Positions 55,801 to 64,000 of a stretch of 64,000 nt of DNA are shown here, piece by piece. The stretch spans positions 5,022,001 to 5,086,000 of the forward strand of contig OX336337.1 in the NCBI GenBank assembly GCA_946902875.1. Direction: 5' to 3'. The DNA comes from Nematopogon swammerdamellus (taxonomy: Eukaryota > Arthropoda > Insecta > Lepidoptera > Adelidae). Every line of letters begins with the position of its first letter. The stretch's first letter is position 1. The notes under the pieces are model-generated. The model was not told the DNA's origin, searched no databases, and saw nothing but the letters and a program-made list of their open reading frames with translations. The position numbers and the translations under genes are program-made.

Positions 55801-56166
55801 CAATAATTTCATGTAGGCGTTTTTTGTTTTTTATTTTTATCTCCTTTCGTGGATAAAATAATAAAAAAAATTGAATAGAGTTTTCTCAGAGCTTTGTGAC
55901 CTTTGAATCGGTGGTATTGTAAAATTGTAATAATACACACATACTCAGATTTTCAAAAATTCATGCTTTTTTTATATATTTTTAATTTTATGTTTATTAC
56001 TTACTTTTACTCATTATTAAAAAAACCAGCAATGCACTTTGTTGGTAAGGAACCAAAATATAGGTTGGTATTTTTTTAATTTTCTGAATGTATGTCAATT
56101 GGTCAGTTTTGGACCTTCTTTGTCGCACTTTTTGCATGTTTTGCGTATTTGGCGTTTGTCACCGCC
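49819..56166. mobile_element. TTAA-flanked TIR element, copy B (6.35 kb)
   Basis: Same ends as copy A (GGCCGTGACAAACGCCAA and its inverse), with TTAA at 49815-49818 and 56167-56170. Outside the satellite it is nearly identical to 24448-30045, with only scattered single-base changes and small indels (for example near 50300 and 50370). The 750-bp length difference lies almost wholly in the 109-bp arrays. Such similarity at an unrelated flank means recent movement or recent gene conversion. Confidence 0.87.
50965..54452. repeat. 109-bp satellite in two opposed blocks (copy B)
   Basis: About 11 units in one direction to about 52137, then about 21 units in the other direction. The right block contains three 217-bp double units (109+108), a higher-order pattern starting at 53143, 53360 and 53577. 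Confidence 0.93.
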
Positions 56167-56459
56167 TTAAGGAACAATCCTAGATGCGGCATTCATACAA
56201 ATTCAATGCAACAAATATATTAGGTTAAAATGTATGGTAGCGATATTAGATAAGTATTATATGGTGCGCTCCTCGCATGGCTCTTCGACGTTCTGCGGGG
56301 GATCCTTGACAGCGCTGAGCTGCTGCAGGAGTTGAAACTGAAGGCGTCTACATGCAGGACGAGTCACACCACATTATTTTTTGCAAAACTCTGAGCCACT
56401 AACTACGTGCAGCGAATTGTCACTCCAAGGATAACTCGCACACACACACACACATATAC

Positions 56460-56720
56460 ACGGTGTTGTAGTTGCCCCCGTAATATATTTAACTAATATG
56501 TGAAACTAAATCACTTCTGTGGCGATTTTTTTTTTTTAACAGAAATAATTTTTTTTTCCATACAAACAAATTTTAAATACTTAGCTATTCTCAAAATGTA
56601 TGGAGAAAAATATTTTTTTTTTCTTCAAATTGAAAATCCGTAGAGCAAAAGTTGTTCTATTTCACGTACAGAATCACCCTCTTTCGGGTTTTACGGTTGG
56701 GTTGCAACACCGTGTATATG
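56460..56720 (+). repeat. Dispersed repeat family D, copy 2
   Basis: Follows a short (CA)n tract at 56440-56456 and has the ordered landmarks of 8545-8840. Confidence 0.65.
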
Positions 56721-56754
56721 TATACATATTTATATACTATTTACTTACTTAGAC

Positions 56755-56891
56755 CCAATTGCGCCAACACGAATTTAGAGTTAAGTAGCGAGTTATGGAT
56801 TTAAACGCGGTTCCCACAGTAAACGTGTACTAGCTTTACGAGTTAAACTGGTTTATATAGTTAAATTCGTGTTGGTGCAAGTGGGCCTTAG
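56755..56891. mobile_element. MITE family M2, copy 1
   Basis: CCCAATTGCGCCAACACGAA on the left pairs with TTCGTGTTGGTGCAAGTGGG on the right. The interior (GTTAAGTAGCGAGTTATGG, GAGTTAAACTGGTTTATAT) is shared with 58605-58752. Confidence 0.8.
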
Positions 56892-56943
56892 ATAAATTGG
56901 CATGCTTTAACTAAACAAAGATTACTAAAAAGTATATGTATTA

Positions 56944-57270
56944 ATTTTTTTTTATGGAAACTGACACGGTTAGCTACATTACCTACAACATCCGTGATTT
57001 CAGCCCATCACACCGGGTGAACTAGGTGCCATGGCAGTGCTTTCCTTCATTTCATGTCGGCTACATTGAACTGGACGGAAAACACGAACTATTTACATAC
57101 CCGTTTCGACCGACGTTTCATTCAGTGCGGTGAGAAGGGAAAGGACGTAGAGTTTTACGTGGAACCCGAACCACGGTCAGCCTCCAACGGTCGAGCGGTC
57201 AGTCATCCAAGTACAGACTGCGCCCAGGTGTGGTCGACCGACCGCACCACTGAGCTACCGAGGCTGAAAA
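56944..57270 (-). repeat. SINE family S1, most complete copy
   Basis: On the - strand it begins with the tRNA-like head CAGCCTCGGTAGCTCAGTGG (A-box), carries a B-box-like GTGGTTCGGGTTCCACG about 100 bases later, and continues into the tRNA-unrelated body with CCGTCCAGTTCAATGTAGCC. It ends GTGTCAGTTTCCATAAAAAA. This layout supports RNA polymerase III transcription and retroposition using a partner LINE. Confidence 0.8.
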
Positions 57271-57657
57271 ACCTGCTTTATATTAGCTCAATCCAAAGTA
57301 AATATTTAGTCTAGTCTAGCCTTGTTTCTAAGTCTATGTAGTGAACGTGTTGTTTTTGTCTGCGTGTTGTGTTAAAATTGAGGTTTTTGTCAATGAATAC
57401 CATTAGCTCGCTTTCCTCGCGAGCTATTTATTTTTATTTATTCACTTTTTTCAGAACGCGGGGATTATTATTAATACTTCCGTGTAGATTCTCTAACTTC
57501 CAACGTACTGGAAAAGGTATAATAATATTCAGAGGTTTCTTTCCTTAGGTCGCGACCACCCCGGTAGCGTGGGCTCGCCCCGCGCCGTCGGTGGTGGAAA
57601 CTAAATGTTTTTTTTTAATAATTAATTTGTATACCAGACCGCATATAACTTGGGCCA

Positions 57658-57834
57658 CTAATTACGAGATTTAACCCACTACGCTACGCTACGCTACGCT
57701 ACGCCGTGTTCTCCGCATCATTTTGTATGGAGAAACGGGGCAGCGCCTCTAGTGATAGATTTGCGAACTTCGTTTCTTCATACGAAATTATGCGGAGAAC
57801 ACGGCGTAGCGTAGTAGGTTAAATCTCGTGATTA
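57658..57834. mobile_element. Palindromic MITE with GCTAC minisatellite
   Basis: AATTACGAGATTTAACCCAC pairs with GTAGGTTAAATCTCGTGATT, and CCGTGTTCTCCGCAT with ATGCGGAGAACACGG. Inside the left arm are five tandem CTACG units (57678 on). Confidence 0.85.
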
Positions 57835-58297
57835 GAGTACAGTTTGCGCAGGTACGGGAGTGTATTTGGGTGCGAACGGCGCGAGCGCGCGGTGCGGAGG
57901 AAAACGAAGCTCTCAATTCCTGTCAGTTTTTTTTAAATTAATTAATAAATTAACATTCTGTCATATTTTTACTCGTCCTCGGGAATTTGGGAGGTCATAA
58001 GTCCTTCTCAAGGTATTAACTTTATCAAATAATATTTTTTTCTAGAACAAGGGTACGTTCTAAAATCCAATAATTTACCACGCCACCTGACAAAAGGTAT
58101 CATGCATGGGTCAAACAAAACCTTGCAAATGACCCCACTTACCTACCAAAAATATTTGTCCGTCGATGTGCCGAACAGCCTATATATGTATAGAAAAATA
58201 AACATAATAATAATTTGTGTTGAATAAAAAGCCCCCATTGAATTATGTTTATATTAGCACACTATTAGTCAATTTATAAATATTTTCCCGGTCTAAG
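57835..58297. other. End of intron 7
   Basis: Includes the right half of the TGTTCGGCACATCGAC element. The acceptor for exon 8 lies at 58296-58297 (CCGGTCTAAG), with a moderate pyrimidine tract. Confidence 0.45.
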
Positions 58298-58552
58298 CGT
58301 CGAAGATGGACGGACAAAAACATTTACATGGGAACCATACGCGAACGTGAAGACGCCAAGAGACTAACTCCCGTAATCGGTATGGGAGCCACGTCTGAAA
58401 TGAAACTGCTCTATTTAAAGCCTTCAAAATGGCGATCCACAGACGATTCGGAAGCGAAAATGTATTGGAAAATTCAAGATGTCTATGATTATGACATGTA
58501 TACATACACAGGGGGGCCCACTTCTAACGTGACATACACGTCTATAGCAAAG
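58298..58552 (+). CDS. Exon 8 of gene 1
   Basis: An 85-codon exon from acceptor CGGTCTAAG to donor AAG|GTTAGC, phase 0 both ends. It starts with a basic cluster (RRRWTDKNIYMGTIREREDA), followed by KRLTPVIGMGATSEMKLLYL, a segment with WRSTDDSEAKMYWKI, and a Tyr-rich end (DVYDYDMYTYTGG). Alternative acceptors a few bases later (CGAAG|ATGG) would shorten it slightly. The reading frame is also open upstream for a short distance, so the exact start rests on the AG and the phase of exon 7. No family recognised. Confidence 0.7.
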
Positions 58553-58604
58553 GTTAGCTGTCTGGATAAAATTACACCCTTATCTCTGAAATAAAGATGC
58601 CTTA

Positions 58605-58752
58605 GGCTCACTTGCACCAACACGAGTTTAAAGTTAAGTAGCGAGTTATGGATTTAAACGCGGTTCACACAGTCAACGGGTGCTAGCATAAAACTGGTTT
58701 AGCGAGTTAAACTGGTTTATATATTAAATTTGTGTTGGTGCAAGTGGGCCTT
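58605..58752. mobile_element. MITE family M2, copy 2
   Basis: GGCTCACTTGCACCAACACG and GTGTTGGTGCAAGTGGGCC are the inverted ends. It sits in the short last intron of gene 1. Confidence 0.85.
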
Positions 58753-58794
58753 ACTCAATTATGTAAATTAATTATGTTAAACCCTTTGTTTTAG

Positions 58795-58842
58795 GCATAC
58801 AGTGCTAAAACTAATAGCCTCAAGCTGCTTGGAGTCAAATAA
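58795..58842 (+). CDS. Terminal coding exon of gene 1
   Basis: After acceptor CTTTGTTTTAG the frame enters in phase 0 and reads AYSAKTNSLKLLGVK, then TAA. The stop codon overlaps an AATAAA poly(A) signal (58838-58843). The short exon is supported by acceptor quality, matching phase and the poly(A) signal, not by protein similarity. Confidence 0.6.
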   Translation, partial: AYSAKTNSLKLLGVK

Positions 58843-58843
58843 A
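58838..58843 (+). terminator. Poly(A) signal overlapping the stop codon
   Basis: AATAAA lies across the TAA stop; another AATAAA-like word follows at about 58857. Likely the 3-prime end of gene 1. Confidence 0.5.
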
Positions 58844-59525
58844 AGAGATGGCAACAAAAATAAAAGTCTATGGGAAAATATTGAGTTTCTTTTTTAAAAG
58901 TTGAGTTGCCGGTTCTCTCGAACACGAAGCTCGTGTGACAAGTATTTTTTATTCACATGCTCTAAAATTAAATTAACTTAGATTTTATTGCTATGGGCAC
59001 ATACAAATAGATTGAACACTTTTTCACCTACCTAGGTATTTCGTGAACCAGACTTTTCCCGCCAATGCACAACATCCGGAGCATAGAGAATGTTTTTTTT
59101 TTTTTTTTGTTTACTTCGTCTCCTCCCGAAACAGGCAAAACTCATTAGAGTATACAGCCATTTCTTTTGTAGCTTTAACGTCTGTTGTATAAATTCTCGG
59201 CCCGCGAGAACCACAAAAATATATATTTTTAATCACAACGACGACACGACAAACTGCCGCCGTCCGCCATCTTTATCTCTATAGATAGATAGAGTATGTC
59301 TTTTTATCTGTATGTTCTGCGTTGCGTTGGTAAAACAAACAATGGCCAATGCGAAACACGTCATAACACTTAATTGTTGTTAGTCATTTATTCAGTTCTA
59401 AAATTGTAATGATTTGACGATTTTGGAATCACTACAGAGCGGAAAATGGTTGTGGCACAAGTTATTACATAAGAATAACAAAAATATCAAATATTTCTAT
59501 TCATAGTGTAACCTGATCGTCCTGC
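58844..59525. other. Intergenic DNA between gene 1 and the Caprin gene
   Basis: Includes an A/T run at 59091-59109 and a possible promoter-like area near 59200-59290 (CGACGACACGACAAACTGCC, TATCTCTATAGATAGATAGA). No coding exon supported. Confidence 0.4.
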
Positions 59526-60266
59526 CAATGTATCAGATAATCGGTACGGCACCTGAAAGCCTTTTTAGATCCTGCGGTGCCTCGGACCTGCGATCATATT
59601 CCTTTCGGAAACACTTAGGTTAACTCGGCTCGAAAGCGAACCAATTGAAGCCGATATTCGTTTGGTCGTTTATGTGATTTGGTGGCTCAGTGGTAAGAGT
59701 GTAGGGTTGGTTTATTTTTTCGATATCGACCATGGGTTGGTGTCCCTCAAAATGTTTTTTTTTTAAGCAATGTGCCTTGGGAGAGGCCTATGTCCAGCAG
59801 TGGACCGATACAGTCTGATGATGATGATGATGAATGAATGTTATATACAGGGTGTTAAGACGGCGAGTACATTAAATTTAGGAAATTATTATTGGGATCA
59901 AGAGAAACAAAAATGTCAAATAACTTTTTTCTGAATTCCCTTTCAATAAAAAGTTACAGTTTTCATACAAACTAATTGATTATTTTAGTGTAAAAATGAT
60001 CTAATGACAAAAGGGCGGCGCGGAGAGGTTAAGAGCGGGTGAGACGTGAGCGCCTCGGACGGAGGTATTGGCGGGAGGGCCTAACCCTGGTTATTTTTTT
60101 TTTTAAACCACTAAAACATCACTCATCTCATACCATTGCCGATAAGTATAAGATATCGATATCGAAGATAAATATGCACAAAAGGAGTACCTAGGTAGGT
60201 TGCGCAGGTTCGAGGCACCGCAGGATCTAAAAAGGCTTTCAGGTGGCGGACCGATCAGATAATGGT
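59526..60266. mobile_element. Foldback pair of about 60-bp arms around a SINE
   Basis: ATCAGATAATCGGTACGGCA, CTGAAAGCCTTTTTAGATCC and TGCGGTGCCTCG on the left (59537-59587) are mirrored on the right (60206-60262) as CGAGGCACCGCA, GGATCTAAAAAGGCTTTCAG and CCGATCAGATAAT. The interior carries a SINE and unassigned sequence. Probably a MITE with a later SINE insertion. Confidence 0.65.
59684..59840 (+). repeat. tRNA-derived SINE with RTE-type tail
   Basis: The head GGTGGCTCAGTGGTAAGAGT has an A-box; a weak B-box (TTCGATATCGACC) follows. The tail GGGAGAGGCCTATGTCCAGC then CAGTGGACCGAT and (GATGAT)n is the 3-prime end of lepidopteran RTE-type LINEs, the likely mobilising partner. Confidence 0.75.
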
Positions 60267-60757
60267 CATGCATGATTGTCTATGACCACAAAATTAGGCG
60301 ATGATGAAATGTTGCCATAAGTAATAAAAATAAATCATAACATAATACCCCTAGTATTTTTGGCTGTAAATTTTATAACGTCGCAATCCCTTTGAACTTC
60401 TTGAATGAGCATTTTATGAAACGTTTTTACCTTTGCAGCAAACATGATATAGGTACAATTTTAATTTCGAACGGAAGTGAAGTGGTTACGCAGTTTGATG
60501 GCTAAACTAACTGGCAGCGGCAAAGTTGTTGGCCCTAAAAATAACATAAGTAAAACAAAACAATTTATTTTTTGCATATTGTGCCAGTATTGTTGCCGTA
60601 TTCCGTATTCTATTATAATATTTTAATTTCAAGGTCTGGCATCATAAATAATAAACTTTTGTTGTTTGTGACGTGGCAACACAGCACCGCACCGCTACCA
60701 CACGCAGCGGGCGAAGTTGGTGAAGTTGTTTTCGGGGAGAGTTGTTGCCTGTGAAGG
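60267..60757 (+). promoter_or_regulatory. Caprin upstream and 5-prime untranslated region
   Basis: The last 100 bases are GC-rich and CG-containing (CACCGCACCGCTACCACACG), unlike the AT-rich DNA before 60650. This fits a housekeeping-type promoter and leader directly before the ATG at 60758. No TATA box stands out. Confidence 0.45.
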
Positions 60758-60910
60758 ATGCCTTCAGCCGCGAGCGCCAAGCCCGAGAAGGCTCCCTCGG
60801 CGGAGGCAAGCGGCGTCCCTCCGCCTGCCGCTGGAGCCGCCGACAATTCACCCATCCGCCAGATATTGGTGATCATCGAGCACAAGATTCGCAACCTCGA
60901 GAAGAGAAAA
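60758..60910 (+). CDS. Capr: Caprin homologue, first coding exon
   Basis: A 51-codon exon from an ATG at 60758 to donor AAA|GTAAGG, phase 0. The first 30 residues are Ala- and Pro-rich and disordered. Residues 32-51 (PIRQILVIIEHKIRNLEKRK) closely resemble the start of the conserved Caprin homology region, where animal Caprins read ...KQIL.VID.K.RNLEK.K. Caprin proteins bind RNA and partner with G3BP/Rasputin and FMRP to control translation in stress and neuronal granules. The rest of the protein (coiled coil, G3BP-binding motif, RGG region) would lie past the end of this window or in exons I could not recognise. The start choice fits the short acid- and Ala-rich N-terminus seen in the family. 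Confidence 0.85.
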
Positions 60911-61846
60911 GTAAGGCGTTCCGCTTGTGCGTTTAGTGCGTAATTTGTGTGGGGCAGTGCGATGAGGAGTAGGGAAACTGATTGATGAGCGCGATCGTCA
61001 GAGGAAGCGCGTGCGGCACCGTCGGGCTGCTTACAGTCGGCAGATGTGTGCCGGGCGCGACGGGACGCCATATTCGCCCACATGTGCTGTCGCGCGGTGT
61101 TTTGTTGACGCAGCGCATTACAGTCGTACGAAGTGACGATGCCAAGTTGGCTTAGCTCTATCTGTAGCTCTTCGTCCCGCTGCGTTCCGTGCTAATTGAC
61201 GTGCGGCACTTTTGACTTTTTATATTTACTAACCGATCCTATCGACAATGGAAAATGCGCAGCAAAGCACATTTGGCTATTTGTGAGGACAAAGAATGAG
61301 TTATGAGGCCACGCGGTATACGGGGAAGAGGTCAAAGACACAGCCGTTCCCCTACTGCACTGCAGACTAAGAGGAATATCATTGTTTACTGCAGCAGAGT
61401 GGGAAGTCCCCACTTATCATTCGAATACTTTTGTTCAGGGTCACTTCAAAATGAATGACAGTACAGTTAAAATAACACGCTCCCTGTCCCTTTTTATTTA
61501 TTGTATGACCTCATTCAAAAGAAATGGACTGCATGTTTATTTAATAGTTCTTATTGGAAAGCAGATTAGATCACAGATAATGGACAGGTGCTATAACAAA
61601 CTAAAGCCCGATATCAGGAAACGATGACTCACTGATTACTTACCATACAATTGCTTACGCCGAATGAAGGTCAGACGAAAAGGGTATGAACATATTAGTC
61701 TGTAATTTCTGGCCATTTCAGTGTAGTCGTAACGACCAAAGGGCTGGCACCAGGTTCTGACAGGAACAAGGTGCATGTGCTGACATTACATTATATGTAT
61801 TATTTTTTCAATGACAATTTTTACAGTTTTGCCAGAACTGTGAAAC
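60911..61846 (+). other. Start of Caprin intron 1
   Basis: No second exon recognised. The first 250 bases remain CG-rich (downstream part of a promoter island), then AT content rises. The open frame at 61382-61627 has no motif. Confidence 0.4.
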
Positions 61847-61850
61847 TTAA

Positions 61851-62513
61851 CCCTTTGAGTCCCTTTGACTCAAAATAATACTACTCCCCTTGGCTCCCAG
61901 GCCCTTTTAGCGGCGCTCAAAAACGCAAAATTTTGGCGCGCGCGCTCCCGCACAAATTCGAATATCCTGCCTCAATCGATCGATCCATCAATACTCGTTA
62001 TTCAGTCTTGTTTGTACTGAAATTACGCGTTCAGTGATACCAAACTCTTCGGATTCACTTATTTAGAAGCACAGACCGATTTTTTGAACTCCAGGCAAAA
62101 CAAAACACACTCGACATTTTTGTTTTTTTTTTCTGACCAAGACTGTACAATTTTGTCTTACATGTCGCATACCAAAATAAGCGCATTGAAACAAACTATC
62201 GAATACCGAACTACGTTTACGGGTACAATCTTTGTCTATTCCAGGGTCAGTGGAAATGTCAGCTGCCAAAAGTGACATTTTATTTTCAGTCAACTTCACT
62301 AAATATTTTCTGTGTGAAGGTGATTGTGTTGCCCTGTCGTGTCTGAGAATATTAATTAGTAAGTTTAACCAAGAAATGATACCAGTATTGGGTGTTTTGG
62401 TAGAAAATTGGTAGAATTAGATAATGAATTAAAAAGTGGAGCGCGCGCTCCACTTGGGAGCCATGGGTCGTCGACGAAAACTGGAGCGCGCGCTCCAGTT
62501 AGGACTAGAAGGG
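61851..62513. mobile_element. piggyBac-like MITE, 663 bp, TTAA target
   Basis: TTAA at 61847-61850 and 62514-62517. Ends CCCTTTGAGTCC and, inverted, CCCTTCTAGTCC (10 of 12 identical). CCC-initiated TIRs with TTAA targets are the hallmark of piggyBac. Two 16-bp palindromes near the right end (see next entry) mirror CG-rich words near the left end. No transposase. Confidence 0.75.
62436..62502. repeat. Two tandem 16-bp palindromes TGGAGCGCGCGCTCCA
   Basis: Perfect palindromes at about 62437-62452 and 62481-62496, each with slightly different outer bases (AAGTGG/CCACTT, AACTGG/CCAGTT). GGCGCGCGCGCTCCCG near 61936 is a relative. They could be binding sites for the mobilising transposase or host factor. 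Confidence 0.75.
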
Positions 62514-62564
62514 TTAATCAAATTTGTACAATTTTCCATCTCAGCTGCATTCCACTGCCCTCGG

Positions 62565-62780
62565 TAGAGTACCTATTTATTTATTTATTGTAAATGGAAC
62601 ATACAGCACACAATTACATTACATTGTTACAAGTACGCACGTTTAGATATTCGTGAATCTCATTAATACGATACCATACTACACAAATTTAACATTTGAC
62701 CAACATTTTAACTTAATATTTTAAAGACAATTGAACGTAAATCTTCCACACAACATAATAACGTTTTAATACATTGACTG
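62565..62780 (-). repeat. 3-prime end of a LINE
   Basis: On the - strand the tail reads AATAAATAAATAAATAGG. Body is AT-rich untranslated sequence (CACAATTACATTACATTGTT on the + strand). Confidence 0.5.
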
Positions 62781-63480
62781 GAAGAAATCACTTGCTCTCA
62801 GTTATAAGTTTACCTTTAGGGAAATACATACATCCAATTACGTATAGGATAATATATTACAACTGCCGATGGGCCCGGATATGTTCGGTGAAGCCATCGT
62901 AAGCTTAGATCCACACCTCCCTCCTTATGAATGTGTATAAATGTGAGATATGGTGAATATGTATTCAAGTCCTCCTTCTCCTTCTTCTTGGTGGGCATTT
63001 TCCACATGTAGGTCTCGCTGTTTGGACCCGTTGTGCGTATCATGTATTCAAGTATTTAATGAACGCCGATCAAATGCCTGTGATTTTGACAGCTGTGCAC
63101 ACAGACATTACTATTAACAAACAGGCTTAGTTTTATACAATTTATATCTGATTAATATTTCAGTTAAATCTGAATAGAATAGAACATAACAATAGTGGAC
63201 ACAATTCAACGAACAACAAACAGTAACGAAAATAAATAAGAAATAACGGAGGCAGAATTATCACTGCAAGTGATATCTTCCAACCAACCTTTGGAAGATG
63301 AGGAATAAAATTATAAAGAAAGAAGTATGAGTAGTGTAAGTGGAAGTGGAGGAGGAATATAATGTTCTTTTATAAGTATTCAACATACATAACTATGCAA
63401 AGCTATATTTAGTTATAGCAGCTAATAATTTTCATAAAAATAAAAAAAAAAGTAAAGTAACTAAAGAAAACTATCAAAAG
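62781..63480. other. Caprin intron DNA, no feature recognised
   Basis: AT-rich, no repeat boundaries or exons supported. Confidence 0.4.
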
Positions 63481-63489
63481 GGGCGTTAC

Positions 63490-63970
63490 AGCTAATAATA
63501 GTTCCACTGCCTCTTTACCTGTACATGTTGTAAAAGGTGATTTATCACGGGATAAGGACAAGTTGGTAAAGGGCGACGCGATGGCCACCTGTTGCCATCT
63601 TGGCACGGTCATTCCATCAAGTCGTGCAGTATTTGTCTTCATGCTTGATAGTTAGCTCGTCCTAATATTTTGAAGGTGGATGTGTTGTGCAGTAATTCAC
63701 TCTAGTTCACGCAGCACAACGATCGCTTTGCTTACACCGGTCAGTCAGTCAGTCAGCTTGTAAGCGTCCACTGCTGGACATACGCCTCTCCAATTTTCCT
63801 CCAGTCCTCCCGGCCTTCAGCGATACGGAACCACTGCTTTCCGCCGACGTACTTGATGTCCCACCTGGCGGGTTGTCTTCCCACATTCCGTTTTCCTGTC
63901 CACGGCCGCCAGTGTAGGACACGGTTACTACAACGGTTTGCTTACACCGATCAGCGGGATACATTGTGAT
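63490..63970 (+). repeat. Family C repeat with an RTE/SINE-like insert
   Basis: Family C blocks at 63500-63735 (CCACCTGTTGCCATCTTGGC, CTAGTTCACGCAGCACAACG), then GTCAGTCAGTCAGCTTGTAA and GTCCACTGCTGGACATACGC up to GGACACGGTTACTACAACGG, an RTE-like body. The family C tail (TTTGCTTACACCGATCAGCG) then resumes at 63938, so the second repeat is inserted into the first. Confidence 0.7.
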
Positions 63971-64000
63971 GCTATACGTACACGTACGAAATAAATTTCA

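Larger units (their letters stand above)
48615..58177. mobile_element. Possible 9.6-kb TIR element (TGTTCGGCACATCGAC ends)
   Basis: TGTTCGGCACATCGAC at 48615-48630 and its exact complement at 58162-58177 are 9.5 kb apart. They enclose a LINE fragment, TTAA copy B, a MITE, a SINE and a palindromic MITE. No transposase frame is visible. It is either one element swollen by later insertions or two separate elements in opposite orientation that share an end. Confidence 0.4.

Overview
The window looks like a piece of a moth or butterfly (Lepidoptera) nuclear genome. It is AT-rich and crowded with the short repeats typical of that order: taggtaggtacctac strings, (CTGT)n blocks beside GGGTTCCGTA, the motif GAAGTCGGTTAAAAA, tRNA-derived SINEs, RTE-type tails ending in GATGATGATGA, and LINE tails ending in TTGAA or AATAC repeats. 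It shows no operons or bacterial gene density. All calls come from reading the sequence; nothing was searched against a database.

Host genes. On the + strand I can assemble one long spliced gene. A short first coding exon lies at 15458-15505 and is followed by an intron of about 24.6 kb. Further exons lie at 40123-40251, 40676-41215, 41583-41885, 45665-45794, 46757-46989, 47889-48068, 58298-58552 and 58795-58842. Splice sites and codon phases agree throughout, except that exon 4 can either stop in place, splice to a short terminal exon at 43357, or splice on to 45665. The full reading gives about 619 residues with a poly-proline stretch and a WH2-like (actin-binding) segment, but I cannot name the family. 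Downstream, 60758-60910 is the first coding exon of a Caprin homologue; the rest of that gene lies beyond the window. On the - strand at 30.3-31.8 kb are exon-like fragments of a C2H2 zinc-finger family, probably broken.

Region by region. 0-15 kb: dispersed repeats, a 38-bp satellite (4.26-5.63 kb), and a 3.1-kb TIR element with TA target sites (11491-14620) that carries a LINE fragment. 15-40 kb (the giant intron): a CR1/L2-like LINE with one frameshift (16.5-20.6 kb) inserted in an older repeat; a foldback element with a 172-bp array; a stack of nested elements at 23.2-30.2 kb with a 5.6-kb TTAA-flanked element at its core; inverted 163-bp arrays around telomere-like DNA (31.9-34 kb); and several MITEs. 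40-48 kb: exons interspersed with SINEs and hairpin MITEs. 48.6-58.2 kb: an intron holding a second, nearly identical copy (6.35 kb) of the TTAA element, itself inside a possible larger TIR element. 58-64 kb: the end of the first gene, the Caprin start, and a piggyBac-like MITE.

The most unusual theme is that several unrelated-looking mobile elements are built from tandem satellites in head-to-head inverted orientation. The clearest is the TTAA family (24448-30045 and 49819-56166), where about 25 to 32 copies of a 109-bp unit form one huge fold-back.
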